Shown here piece by piece: positions 8,368 through 17,380 of a stretch of DNA of 64,000 bases (positions are counted from its first letter, which is position 1; each line of letters starts with the position of its first letter). The stretch is from Prolixibacteraceae bacterium (GTDB taxonomy: Bacteria; Bacteroidota; Bacteroidia; Bacteroidales; Prolixibacteraceae). Where the stretch lies: assembly GCA_028282705.1 (NCBI GenBank), contig JANQHI010000081.1:1-64000 (forward strand). Direction: 5' to 3'. Position numbers and translations under genes: made by a program. The notes beneath the pieces were generated by a model. That model did no database searches, was not told the origin of the DNA, and saw only the letters and a list, made by a program, of their open reading frames with translations.

Positions 8368-9681
8368 TTATTTTTCTTCATCCCAAACGAAATGGTAGTG
8401 AGAACCAAACCTTTCAAAGGCAGCTTTGTCGAGTTCCTCCTGATGGTCTGGGTGGGCAATTGATATAATTAATTTTGCCCTGTCTTGTAATGCTCTTCCA
8501 TATAAATTAACAGCACCATATTCAGTCACCAGCCAGTGGATATTAGCTCTTGTGCTAACTACCCCGGCACCTGGTGTTAGGATAGGTGAGATTTTGCTTA
8601 TTCCTTTATTGGTTACAGATGGAACAGCAATAATTGGTTTCCCTCCTTTACTTAAAGATGCTCCACGCAAGAAGTCAATTTGGCCTCCAACACCTGAATA
8701 AAAACGTGTTCCAATTGAGTCAGCACAGACTTGGCCTGTTATATCAATTTGCAATGCTGAATTTATAGCTGTTACTTTTGGGTTTGTGGCAATGATGTTT
8801 ACCCTATTGGTATATTTAACATCTTGCATAGCCACTCCTGGGTTGTCATCAACAAAGTCATAAAGCGTTTTTGAGCCCATCAGGAAAGTAGCTACCATTT
8901 TTCCTTTATCAATGGCTTTGTTCCTACCATTAACAATACCTTTTTCAAATAATGGAAGGATCCCATCTGCAAACATTTCAGAATGTACACCCAGGTCCTT
9001 GTGGTTTCCAAGCATGGTTAATACTGCATTAGGAATAGAACCAATCCCCATTTGGATTGTAGCACCATCATCAACCAACTCTGCTACATAACGCCCAATT
9101 TTTTTGTCTATTTCATTAATGGGTGCTGGTTCCTTTGTAATAAGTTGGTTGTCATCCTCAACAAATATATCAATATCATCAGAATGGATCATTGCATCCC
9201 CAAAAGCCCTAGGTACATTTGGGTTTACAAGGGCAATAACAGTGTCTGCAGTTTCAACTGCTGCCAGGGTTGCATCAACAGAAGTACCCAATGAAACATA
9301 GCCAAACTTATCGGGTGGCGAAACCATGATCAATGCTACATTTACTTTAAGATAGCCTTCGCGGATTAAGCGTTGGGTTTCATGCAAAAAAACTGGGATA
9401 TAATCGGCATACCCTGCTTGTGTTTGCTTCCTAACATTATGCCCTACAAAAAAAGATTCCAGTTGGAATATTCCTTCAAACTCAGTGTCAGCATAAGGGG
9501 CAGGTCCCTCAGTATGAATGTGTTGTATTCTTACATTTCTAAACTCTTTATTCCTTCCCCTCTCGCACATGGCACTAATTAATGGCTGTGGTGTTACAGC
9601 TACACTATGTAAGTGTACCCTGTCATTTGATTTAATAATTTTGACAGCTTCTTGTGCAGTTACAAATTTGATTTGTTTCAT
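8368..9681 (-). CDS. Acetyl-CoA hydrolase/transferase family CoA-transferase
   Basis: A 437-residue family I CoA-transferase. Diagnostic stretches are MGIGSIPNAVL, HSEMFADGILPLFEKG, QVCADSIGTRFYSGVGGQIDF and a C-terminal PHPDH-like IAHPDHQEELD region. Members include acetate, succinate and 4-hydroxybutyrate CoA-transferases. Next to the methylmalonyl-CoA genes the natural role is propionyl-CoA:succinate (or acetate) CoA transfer, which releases propionate and recharges succinate, but the acceptor cannot be read from sequence. The QVCADSIG motif has Asp where I would expect Glu in clostridial relatives; I believe this form also occurs elsewhere, so I do not call it inactive. It has a -7-like box upstream and its own terminator. 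Confidence 0.88.
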   Translation of the reverse strand: MKQIKFVTAQEAVKIIKSNDRVHLHSVAVTPQPLISAMCERGRNKEFRNVRIQHIHTEGPAPYADTEFEGIFQLESFFVGHNVRKQTQAGYADYIPVFLHETQRLIREGYLKVNVALIMVSPPDKFGYVSLGTSVDATLAAVETADTVIALVNPNVPRAFGDAMIHSDDIDIFVEDDNQLITKEPAPINEIDKKIGRYVAELVDDGATIQMGIGSIPNAVLTMLGNHKDLGVHSEMFADGILPLFEKGIVNGRNKAIDKGKMVATFLMGSKTLYDFVDDNPGVAMQDVKYTNRVNIIATNPKVTAINSALQIDITGQVCADSIGTRFYSGVGGQIDFLRGASLSKGGKPIIAVPSVTNKGISKISPILTPGAGVVSTRANIHWLVTEYGAVNLYGRALQDRAKLIISIAHPDHQEELDKAAFERFGSHYHFVWDEEK

Positions 9682-9717
9682 AATTTATTTTGAAATTGGC
9701 TTGTTTAATTTCGGCGG

Positions 9718-9725
9718 CAAATATA
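9718..9725 (-). promoter_or_regulatory. Candidate -7 box for the CoA-transferase gene
   Basis: The minus strand reads TATATTTG, an exact TAnnTTTG match, 37 bases before the CoA-transferase ATG. The spacer and -33 region coincide with the inverted repeat at 9734-9783. Confidence 0.4.
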
Positions 9726-9733
9726 TAAATTAT

Positions 9734-9783
9734 AATACCATTTAGATATTTCGAATATTATTATTGCATGTTCAAATGGTATT
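9734..9783. repeat. 10-bp inverted repeat in the CoA-transferase/XRE divergent region
   Basis: AATACCATTT (9734-9743) is perfectly inverted as AAATGGTATT (9774-9783), 30 bases apart. It covers the region where a sigma factor would contact the minus-strand promoter of the CoA-transferase gene. The surrounding 299-base gap to the XRE gene is AT-rich, and the 65-residue minus-strand ORF in it has no features of a gene. An operator is possible; chance is not excluded. Confidence 0.45.
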
Positions 9784-9980
9784 GTAAATTATTTGTTAAG
9801 TACCTTGAATAGGTTTATGATTTTTATCATCTGAGCTCATGCCAATACTTCTATTGATAGTTTTAAATAAAAGGGTAGCATGTAAAAGTGAAATGTCGTG
9901 TAATTGACGGGTAAATTTATTGCTAATTTTTTGCATTGAACAAAGCCTCGTAAGTAAATTGCAATCAAAACCAGGAAAAA

Positions 9981-10841
9981 ATGAAACAACCACAATTAGG
10001 CAAGAAGCTGACTGAACTAAGGAAAAAGAAAGGGTTAACCCAGGAAGAATTAGTTGATATATGCAACATTAGTGTGCGCACTATCCAACGAATTGAGTCT
10101 GGTGAAGTTGTACCACGAACTTCTACCCTGAAAATTATTTTAGCTGCATTGGATGAGCCATTTGATAATTTAGTTAAAGAAAATGCTTCTACACATGATG
10201 GAAGTTATTTAAAGTTGGGAGAAAAATTACAAAGCTTTTTATTATTGGATTTTGATCAAAATAAAAATATTAAAGCCACAAAGGATATTATACATTATGC
10301 CTGGTTGGCTGGTGTGGTGCATATATGCTTGGGGCTGATAGTCTCGGCGGTCGATTTTATCTATGGGAATAATTTCTTTTCATTTTTCGCTATCTGGCCT
10401 TATATAGGGCTTAAAATAATAACTTTTACAGCACTAATTTTTCTGCAAAGAGGAATAATTGTTCTTGGAGCTATTTATAATAATTACCTTTTAAAGATCA
10501 CTAGCTATATTATAATAATTCATGAATTTATCCATGCCTTATATGACATAACAACAGTGTTTTATACTTCTATCGAGAAACAGCAGGTTGAATCAGGTGT
10601 TGCTATTTCAATTGGTATAATCCTCATAATTTATGGTGTAGCATTTCTGAGGCTAAAAAAGGATATTGGAAGGATAGCAAAATATGCAGGAGTTTTTTAC
10701 ATACTTTCAGGTGCTTTCCTGCTTTCATTACTATTGGCACTCATAGGGGTTATCTTGATTATACCTGCTGAGATTTTTGAAATAATCATCCTTTATAAAA
10801 CATATGAACTCATTCAGAAAAGAAAGGGTAATATCTTATAA
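9981..10841 (+). CDS. XRE-family HTH regulator fused to a multi-pass membrane domain
   Basis: A 286-residue protein. Residues 6-60 form a Cro/C1-type helix-turn-helix (LTELRKKKGLTQEELVDICN, then a recognition helix with VRTIQRIESGEV). After a linker of about 35 residues come roughly six hydrophobic segments (for example AWLAGVVHICLGLIVSAV and SIGIILIIYGVAFL). This makes a DNA-binding domain tethered to the membrane, a layout that suggests sensing of a membrane or ion signal. The start ATG follows an AGGAAAAA sequence. The gene is divergent from the propionate/Na+ pump cluster, with a 10-bp inverted repeat in the shared region, so a regulatory link is possible but unproven. The ligand is unknown. 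Confidence 0.85.
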   Translation: MKQPQLGKKLTELRKKKGLTQEELVDICNISVRTIQRIESGEVVPRTSTLKIILAALDEPFDNLVKENASTHDGSYLKLGEKLQSFLLLDFDQNKNIKATKDIIHYAWLAGVVHICLGLIVSAVDFIYGNNFFSFFAIWPYIGLKIITFTALIFLQRGIIVLGAIYNNYLLKITSYIIIIHEFIHALYDITTVFYTSIEKQQVESGVAISIGIILIIYGVAFLRLKKDIGRIAKYAGVFYILSGAFLLSLLLALIGVILIIPAEIFEIIILYKTYELIQKRKGNIL

Positions 10842-10982
10842 AAAATCAATTAAGCTTGTGTAAATAGGGGATGGCTAAACCTTTTTTGATAGTTTGATAA
10901 GCCTTATGGTTTTAACTTATTTTTGTTAATATTTCTGTTTGTAAAGAATCAGAACCTCCCATTAATTATAGTAGGTAATTTA

Positions 10983-10990
10983 TATCTTTG
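10983..10990 (+). promoter_or_regulatory. -7 box of purL
   Basis: TATCTTTG matches TAnnTTTG exactly. The TTG that the ORF track uses as a start at 10988 is part of this box, so it cannot be the start codon of a transcript that begins just downstream. No clear TTG at -33. Confidence 0.5.
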
Positions 10991-11038
10991 TCGCGTGTTA
11001 TAGAACACATTTGGTTCACCAAAATTCATGATGACAAA

Positions 11039-14000
11039 ATGATTTTATTTTTTAAAACTTCTCAAGAGACTGTAATTGCAGTAGATTCCAGGCAACCTTT
11101 AAATGATGCTACCATAACAAAATTAAAATGGCTTTTTGGAGAGGCTGAATATGTTGATACTGAAACCCTGGATGGCTGGTTTGTGGGGCCACGCAAAGAA
11201 ATGCTTACCCCCTGGAGCACCAATGCTGTCGAAATTACCCAAAACATGGGGGTAGAAGGATTAGTGAGGATAGAAGAGTTTTTTGCTGCCTCAGGTAAAG
11301 ATGCAGCCTATGACCCTATGTTGCAAGCTTTATATGAGGGGTTGGGACAAGCAATATTTAATATAGATAAAAAGCCAGACCCAATTATTGAAATAGAGGA
11401 TATTGAGGCATATAATTCTTCAGAAGGGTTGGCTCTTAGTGGTGAGGAAATTAAGTACCTGGAATCAGTTTCAAAATCTCTTAATAGAAATTTAACAGAT
11501 AGTGAGGTATATGGTTTTGCCCAGGTGAACTCAGAACATTGCCGTCATAAAATATTTAATGGGGTATTCGTGATTGATGGGGAAGAAAAAGAATCTTCAC
11601 TTTTCCAAATGATCAAAAAGACATCAAAAGAAAACCCAAATAAAATTGTTTCAGCATACAAAGACAATTGTTCTTTTGTAGCAGGCCCTAAAGTGGAGCA
11701 ATTTGCCCCTGAAACACAAGACAAGCCAGATTATTTCAAAGTAAAAGACATAGATACAGTTCTTTCACTAAAAGCAGAGACCCATAATTTCCCAACCACT
11801 GTTGAGCCATTTAATGGTGCATCAACAGGGACAGGTGGCGAAATCAGGGACAGGATTGCAGGAGGCAAAGGAAGCTTGCCAATTGCAGGGACAGCAGTAT
11901 ATATGGCCTCTTACCCAAGGACTGAAGATAACCGCCCATGGGAGCAGGCTACTGAAGAGCGCCCATGGCTGTATCAGACACCTGAAGAGATACTTATCAA
12001 AGCTTCAAATGGGGCGAGCGATTTTGGGAATAAGTTTGGGCAGCCCCTGATATGTGGCTCTGTACTTACTTTTGAACATTTTGAAAACTTTAAAAAGTAT
12101 GGGTATGATAAGGTAGTTATGCTGGCAGGTGGTATTGGCTTTGGCAGAAAAGAAGACAGCCTGAAAGATAACCCTGGTGCTGGAGACCAGATTGTATTGC
12201 TTGGGGGTGATAATTACAGGATTGGCATGGGTGGTGGAGCAGTTTCATCAGTAGCTACTGGCGAGTTTGCCAATGCCATTGAGCTGAATGCTGTGCAACG
12301 CGCAAACCCTGAAATGCAAAAGAGGGTATTTAATGCCATCAGGGCATTGAGTGAATCTGACAGCAACCCTGTGATCTCAATTCATGACCATGGGGCAGGG
12401 GGGCACTTGAACTGCTTATCAGAACTGGTTGAAACAACAGGAGGGAAAATTGATACTGCTAAACTGCCTGTAGGTGACCCAACCCTTTCACAAAAAGAGG
12501 TTATTGGGAATGAGTCACAAGAAAGGATGGGGCTGGTGATGAAACAGGATGATGTGGATTTACTGGTTAAGATTGCTGAACGTGAGCGTTCGCCAATTTA
12601 TAAGATTGGAGAAACCACAGGTGATATGCAATTTACCTTTGAGAATTCAAAAACAGGGGAAAAACCCATTGACTGGCAACTGGCATACATGTTTGGAAAC
12701 CCACCAAAAACAGTGTTGGAAGATGTGACTGAGAAGCCATCATTCAAAGCAGTGGGAACTGACCCTAAAAAGATAATTGAATATACAGAAAATGTTTTGC
12801 AGCTAGAATCTGTGGCTTGTAAAGATTGGCTGACCAGCAAAGTAGACAGGTCAGTAACAGGCAGGATTGCAAAGCAGCAAGGTTGTGGAAAATTACATTT
12901 GCCATTGAATAATGTGGGTGTTATTACTCTTGATTACCAAGGGAAAGCAGGGATTGCAACTTCCATTGGGCATGCACCAGTGGCAGCTTTAGTAGATGCT
13001 AAAAATGGTTCATTATTATCTATTGCTGAATCACTTACAAATATTATATGGGCTCCTTTGGCTGATAAAATGAGAAGTGTGTCATTGAGTGCTAACTGGA
13101 TGTGGCCTGCAAAAAATATGGGGGAGAATGCCAGGATATATAAAGCAGTAGAGGCAGCCAGTGATTTTGCCTGTGCATTAGGCATCAATATCCCCACAGG
13201 GAAAGACTCCATGTCAATGACACAGAAATATAAGGATGATGTGGTCTATGCCCCAGGTACTGTGATCATTTCAGCATCAGGTGAAGTTTCTGATGTGAAA
13301 AAAGTAGTTGAACCTGTATTGGTAAATAATCCTGAGAAAGAATTATTGTTTATTGATTTCTCTTTTGATAAACGTTCACTGGGAGGAAGTGCATTTGCCC
13401 AAAGCATAAATAGGCTAGGAGAAGATACCCCAACAGTAAACAACCCTGAAGCTTTTATTAACGCTTTTAATACTGTGCAGTCGCTTATTGAAGAAGGGCT
13501 GGTCCTTGCAGGGCATGATGTTGGTTCTGGAGGTTTGGTTACTTCTTTATTAGAAATGTGTTTTACTGATAATGAATCAGGGCTAGAACTGGATTTAACA
13601 GGCGTAGGAGAGGAAGACACTGTGAAGGTATTGTTCAGTGAAAATCCTGGGATTATCATCCAGTGTGCCGATAATGATAAAGTAAAAAGCAAGCTCAATG
13701 AGGTAGGTATAACTTTTGCAGAAATTGGGAAGCCTGCAAAGGGCAGGAAAGTTGTGGTTAAGAACTATGCTTCAGAAGTTGAATTTGATATTGATTCATT
13801 GCGCGACCTTTGGTTTAAGACATCATACCTTCTTGATAGGAAACAGAGTGGTACAGAATTGGCTTTAGAAAGGTTCAAAAACTATAAAAAAAATAATCTG
13901 GAGTTTGATTTTAAAGACTTTACAGGAAAAGTATCAGACTATGGCATTGACTTAAACAGGAGAGAGCCTTCAGGTATTAAAGCTGCCATCATAAGGGAAA

Positions 14001-14725
14001 AAGGAGTGAATGGTGACAGGGAAATGGCTTATATGCTTTACCTGGCAGGGATGGATGTAAAAGATGTCCATATGACAGACTTAATATCAGGAAGAGAAAC
14101 CCTGGAAGATATTAATATGATTGTATTTGTTGGAGGTTTCTCCAATTCTGATGTGCTGGGGTCTGCAAAAGGATGGGCAGGTGCATTTAAGTACAATGAA
14201 AAAGCAAGGATAGCCCTTGAGAATTTCTATAAAAGGGAAGACACCTTAAGCCTTGGTATTTGTAATGGCTGCCAGCTAATGGTTGAATTAGGGTTGGTAT
14301 ATCCTGGCCATGAAGAAATGCCTAAGATGCTCCATAATGAATCACGTAAGTTTGAATCAGCTTTCCTGAATGTGGAAATACAGGAAAATAATTCTGTGTT
14401 GATGCAGGATATGGTAGGCATGAAACTTGGGGTTTGGGTTGCACATGGCGAAGGGAAATTTAAGCTACCTTTAAGTGAAGAGGATTATATTATACCTGTC
14501 AAATATAACAATAGGTTCTATCCTGGCAACCCCAATGGGTCTGATTATAATACAGCAGCCATATCATCAGAAGATGGGCGCCACCTGGCAATGATGCCAC
14601 ATTTGGAAAGGGCATTTAAACCTTATCATTGGGCCTATTACCCAAGTGACAGGAAAACTGATGATATAGCTCCATGGATGCAAGCCTTTGTAAATGCCAG
14701 AGAATGGATAAAAGAAAGAATTTAA
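11039..14725 (+). CDS. purL: Phosphoribosylformylglycinamidine synthase, large fused form
   Basis: A 1228-residue single-chain FGAM synthase, the fourth step of purine synthesis: FGAR plus glutamine and ATP give FGAM. An N-terminal PurS-like region is followed by the two AIRS-type ATP-binding halves. Visible motifs are THNFPTTVEPFNGASTGTGG, GEIRDRIAGG and SIHDHGAGGH. The C-terminal class I glutamine amidotransferase has the nucleophile elbow LGICNGCQLM and the His region MPHLERAF. Length matches the proteobacterial and Bacteroidota long form rather than the separate PurS/PurQ/PurL set. I start at the ATG at 11039 (MILFFKTSQ), which resembles homologues; the ORF-track TTG lies within the -7 box. 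It is monocistronic with a strong terminator. Confidence 0.97.
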   Translation: MILFFKTSQETVIAVDSRQPLNDATITKLKWLFGEAEYVDTETLDGWFVGPRKEMLTPWSTNAVEITQNMGVEGLVRIEEFFAASGKDAAYDPMLQALYEGLGQAIFNIDKKPDPIIEIEDIEAYNSSEGLALSGEEIKYLESVSKSLNRNLTDSEVYGFAQVNSEHCRHKIFNGVFVIDGEEKESSLFQMIKKTSKENPNKIVSAYKDNCSFVAGPKVEQFAPETQDKPDYFKVKDIDTVLSLKAETHNFPTTVEPFNGASTGTGGEIRDRIAGGKGSLPIAGTAVYMASYPRTEDNRPWEQATEERPWLYQTPEEILIKASNGASDFGNKFGQPLICGSVLTFEHFENFKKYGYDKVVMLAGGIGFGRKEDSLKDNPGAGDQIVLLGGDNYRIGMGGGAVSSVATGEFANAIELNAVQRANPEMQKRVFNAIRALSESDSNPVISIHDHGAGGHLNCLSELVETTGGKIDTAKLPVGDPTLSQKEVIGNESQERMGLVMKQDDVDLLVKIAERERSPIYKIGETTGDMQFTFENSKTGEKPIDWQLAYMFGNPPKTVLEDVTEKPSFKAVGTDPKKIIEYTENVLQLESVACKDWLTSKVDRSVTGRIAKQQGCGKLHLPLNNVGVITLDYQGKAGIATSIGHAPVAALVDAKNGSLLSIAESLTNIIWAPLADKMRSVSLSANWMWPAKNMGENARIYKAVEAASDFACALGINIPTGKDSMSMTQKYKDDVVYAPGTVIISASGEVSDVKKVVEPVLVNNPEKELLFIDFSFDKRSLGGSAFAQSINRLGEDTPTVNNPEAFINAFNTVQSLIEEGLVLAGHDVGSGGLVTSLLEMCFTDNESGLELDLTGVGEEDTVKVLFSENPGIIIQCADNDKVKSKLNEVGITFAEIGKPAKGRKVVVKNYASEVEFDIDSLRDLWFKTSYLLDRKQSGTELALERFKNYKKNNLEFDFKDFTGKVSDYGIDLNRREPSGIKAAIIREKGVNGDREMAYMLYLAGMDVKDVHMTDLISGRETLEDINMIVFVGGFSNSDVLGSAKGWAGAFKYNEKARIALENFYKREDTLSLGICNGCQLMVELGLVYPGHEEMPKMLHNESRKFESAFLNVEIQENNSVLMQDMVGMKLGVWVAHGEGKFKLPLSEEDYIIPVKYNNRFYPGNPNGSDYNTAAISSEDGRHLAMMPHLERAFKPYHWAYYPSDRKTDDIAPWMQAFVNAREWIKERI

Positions 14726-14735
14726 GTTTATAGCA

Positions 14736-14774
14736 AAAAAGACCCGTTCCATCAGAAAGGGAACGGGTCTTTTT
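14736..14774 (+). terminator. Strong intrinsic terminator of purL
   Basis: GACCCGTTCC and its exact complement GGAACGGGTC, extended by an A-run and a matching T-run, form a perfect stem of about 15 pairs around a nine-base loop. It begins 11 bases past the purL stop. Confidence 0.95.
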
Positions 14775-14885
14775 ATCTTGCATTATTTTAGTCATTTATA
14801 GCCAAATTCAGCCACTTTGCCGATTTTTCCCTATACATTATTATGGTATGCCATAAATTAGCAGGGAAAACAAACAATTCATTCA

Positions 14886-15443
14886 ATGGCCGGCAACATC
14901 ATAATCATTAATGGCAATCCTGAGAATGGTTCTAATAAGCTGGATACTTATTTACTAAATTTGGAAAAGCTATTGGTATCCAGGGATATATCCTTTAAGA
15001 GATACAACTTGTCCGATGAAGATTTATACCAATGTATTGGTTGCTGGGATTGTTGGTGGAAAACTCCGGGGTTATGCAGGTTTGATGATTCAATGAGTAT
15101 AATGCTAAAAAATATAATAAATTCAATGATGGTTATTTATGCTTCTCCAATGAGCATGGGTTTTTATTCATCTTTGTTAAAACGTTTTCATGACAGGACC
15201 ATCCCATTGGTGCATCCATATATTGAAATTATTGGGGGTGAGTGCCACCATAAAAAACGTTACCCAAATTATCCTAAGTTAGGGTTTATTTTTGACTCTG
15301 AAGATTCAACTAGCCATGAAATCAATGTAGTGAAGGAAATTACAAACAGGGTTGCCCTTAATTTCCATTCAGAAGTAAAATTATTTTGCCTATTAACTCA
15401 ACTATCAGAAAAGGAGGCTTTCAATGAAATTAGCAATATTTAA
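14886..15443 (+). CDS. Flavodoxin-fold NAD(P)H:FMN oxidoreductase, Cys-rich
   Basis: A 185-residue member of the NADPH-dependent FMN reductase/flavodoxin family. The phosphate-binding loop is at the N-terminus (IIINGNPENGSNK). Residues around 52-62 read CIGCWDCWWKTPGLC, the CxxCxxC-type motif seen in iron-sulfur flavoprotein-like members, where it may bind a cluster or act in redox. YASPMSMGFYSSLLKRFHDR is the usual substrate and FMN loop. It overlaps the next gene by 20 bases, so the two are translated together and probably cooperate. The substrate is unknown. Confidence 0.85.
   Translation: MAGNIIIINGNPENGSNKLDTYLLNLEKLLVSRDISFKRYNLSDEDLYQCIGCWDCWWKTPGLCRFDDSMSIMLKNIINSMMVIYASPMSMGFYSSLLKRFHDRTIPLVHPYIEIIGGECHHKKRYPNYPKLGFIFDSEDSTSHEINVVKEITNRVALNFHSEVKLFCLLTQLSEKEAFNEISNI
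15411..15417 (+). promoter_or_regulatory. Strong Shine-Dalgarno for the second flavoprotein gene
   Basis: AAGGAGG lies six bases before the ATG at 15424, inside the end of the previous gene. Strong SD sites are rare in this window, so it supports both the start and independent ribosome entry for the downstream gene. Confidence 0.7.
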
Positions 15444-16113
15444 TGGTTCCCCAAGAGGGAAAAACTCAAATACAACCATTTTATTAAATCATTTTCAAAA
15501 AGGATTTGCAGATAATGGGGGACAAGTAACAACCTATGATTACCTGATAAATGAAAAACAACTAAAAAAGCATGTTTGGGATTTTAGGTCAGCAGAAGCT
15601 ATCCTGCTTGCTTTCCCTTTGTATATTGATTCAATGCCTTCAATTGTAAAAGCTTTTATTGAAGAAATAGGAAATTATGATGGGGTAGGTAAAAAAGTAC
15701 TATTCCTGGTGCAATCAGGGTTTCCTGAAAGTGTCCATTCAACATATGTAAAAAAATACCTTGAATTGTTGGCAGATAGGTGGGGCATGGAAAACCTGGG
15801 TGTAATTATTAAACCAGGAGTGGAGGGGCTGAAAATGAAACCTGAAAGCTGGAATAAAAAGGTATATCAAGGGATGAAAAGGTTTGGGACAATCCTTGCT
15901 TTGGATAAGAGCCTTGATGAGCGCCTGTTAAAAAAGTTTGCAAACCCTTTCAGGTTCACAAAATTTCGGATAACCATATTCAATATGCTTAAATATACAG
16001 GGTTAGTAAATTATTATTGGGATTTCAACCTTAAAAAAAACAATGCCTTTGGGAACAGGTTTGATATGCCTTATTTGACAGGTGTCCAGTATAATGTAGA
16101 ACCACCTCAATAA
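15424..16113 (+). CDS. Second flavodoxin-fold NAD(P)H oxidoreductase-like protein
   Basis: A 229-residue protein whose N-terminus (MKLAIFNGSPRGKNSNTT) is the flavodoxin-like FMN phosphate loop, with AILLAFPLYIDSMPSIVKAF as the second loop. It lacks the Cys motif of its upstream partner and has a longer C-terminal half of about 100 residues with a basic helical segment. It may be the NAD(P)H-binding or electron-transfer partner of the upstream protein. The stop is seven bases from the convergent YiiX-like gene. Confidence 0.82.
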   Translation: MKLAIFNGSPRGKNSNTTILLNHFQKGFADNGGQVTTYDYLINEKQLKKHVWDFRSAEAILLAFPLYIDSMPSIVKAFIEEIGNYDGVGKKVLFLVQSGFPESVHSTYVKKYLELLADRWGMENLGVIIKPGVEGLKMKPESWNKKVYQGMKRFGTILALDKSLDERLLKKFANPFRFTKFRITIFNMLKYTGLVNYYWDFNLKKNNAFGNRFDMPYLTGVQYNVEPPQ

Positions 16114-16120
16114 GATTCTG

Positions 16121-17380
16121 TTATAATTTGAGTTTTTCCTGAATATCTGCCTGTTCGGTAAGTATCTTACCATTAGATATCCAGCCAACAACATCAATAT
16201 CAGGGTTTAGTAAAGCCTCTTTGGCTATATTGTCAGGTGGCAAAGTGAACCTGCCAAATGTTTTTTCTGCTTTCCATTCAATAAACCCAAATGCATAATA
16301 AACCAACTCAGTACAATAAATTTTATCAGGTGATTCCACATTAAAATTGAAATCATATTTTTTCCCAATATGCCTTAATGTATTTAGGATTTGTATCTTT
16401 TGGGCTCTGTCCAGTTTATTGTATCTAATGACCATATAATCTTCACCATCTGCAAATAAAGACAATGCATTTAGTTGGGTCTTATTCCTCAAACTCTCCA
16501 GCATACAGAACTGGTTGCCTAGTTTTTTGCGATTATTCTTAACATGGGTTATGCTATCTAAACCATCCAGTTTAAGTTGCTCCACACTACCAATCCATAT
16601 TCCTACATGCCCAAAGTAGCCTGGTATAAATTTATCCGTCAGGTGTTTTCTCGATTTTGACAATACAATATCAAAAGGTTCTAAGGTTTGTGATAGGAAT
16701 TGGATGTTTTTTTTCTGGTCTGCAATTTTCCCATGGAAAAAGCCAGCCACATTACCAAAAATACTGCTGAGGAAATTAATAAATTGATACATCCCATTTC
16801 CTGCACTCTTTACCTGTACTTTTTTATGTTTTTGATACTCTTTTGCAGGTATAACCTTTTTGAATGTTCTTTTATTGGATTGGTTATTTAAATAGTGATG
16901 GACTTTGTTTAGCAACCTTTTTGGGATACTCAAAGACCAATCTCCCCTGTTAATGGTTTTGCCCAGGAACTTATTATCCCTATACAGGCTTTCATATTTT
17001 TTTGCTGAATGGTAAAGGGAGACAACCACTTCTGTTGAATCAATTTTCCCATCCAGGAGGTCATCTCTTACTTTATATTGAAGGGTTTTATCTATTTTTA
17101 AGTGGGAGCCTAAATTTTCAAACAATTGGTTTACCTCATTCCCATTTAAATATCTTCCATCTACTTTTTTCTTTTTTATAATGTGGGTAATACTATCAGA
17201 TTTGCTGAATAACTTCTTTTTTTGTGATATCAAAGATTCTGTTTTTTCATCATGGGTAGAAGGAGGCCCACTGATGTATCCTTTTTCTAATGTAATGCAT
17301 GAACTTGCAATTACTATTGCTAAAAGTAATGTAGTGTTTGCTTTTAGCTTAGAGTACTTCCATTTTTTTAGCCAAATCAC
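16121..17380 (-). CDS. YiiX/YebB-like NlpC/P60-superfamily lipoprotein
   Basis: A 419-residue protein. The N-terminus is basic, then hydrophobic, ending in IASSC, a lipobox, so it is a lipoprotein of the inner or outer membrane. The C-terminal half carries the YiiX-type permuted papain fold: FDIVLSKSR, then PGYFGHVGIWIG with the catalytic His, and YCTELVYYAFG with the catalytic Cys. Families of this type hydrolyse amide or ester bonds in the cell envelope. The first 200 residues are helical and unassigned. The start is a GTG inside the end of the DJ-1 gene (32-base overlap), with no in-frame ATG before the lipobox. Translational coupling is likely. Confidence 0.8.
   Translation of the reverse strand: MIWLKKWKYSKLKANTTLLLAIVIASSCITLEKGYISGPPSTHDEKTESLISQKKKLFSKSDSITHIIKKKKVDGRYLNGNEVNQLFENLGSHLKIDKTLQYKVRDDLLDGKIDSTEVVVSLYHSAKKYESLYRDNKFLGKTINRGDWSLSIPKRLLNKVHHYLNNQSNKRTFKKVIPAKEYQKHKKVQVKSAGNGMYQFINFLSSIFGNVAGFFHGKIADQKKNIQFLSQTLEPFDIVLSKSRKHLTDKFIPGYFGHVGIWIGSVEQLKLDGLDSITHVKNNRKKLGNQFCMLESLRNKTQLNALSLFADGEDYMVIRYNKLDRAQKIQILNTLRHIGKKYDFNFNVESPDKIYCTELVYYAFGFIEWKAEKTFGRFTLPPDNIAKEALLNPDIDVVGWISNGKILTEQADIQEKLKL

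Noticed and set aside
8700-8760. CoA-transferase might be inactive because Asp replaces a Glu
   Set aside because: The QVCADSIG form, as far as I recall, is shared by many homologues, so it is not evidence of lost activity.
9796-9993. 65-residue minus-strand ORF in the CoA-transferase/XRE gap
   Set aside because: No recognisable motif, and its 5' end lies inside the XRE start. The AT-rich region is better explained as regulatory.
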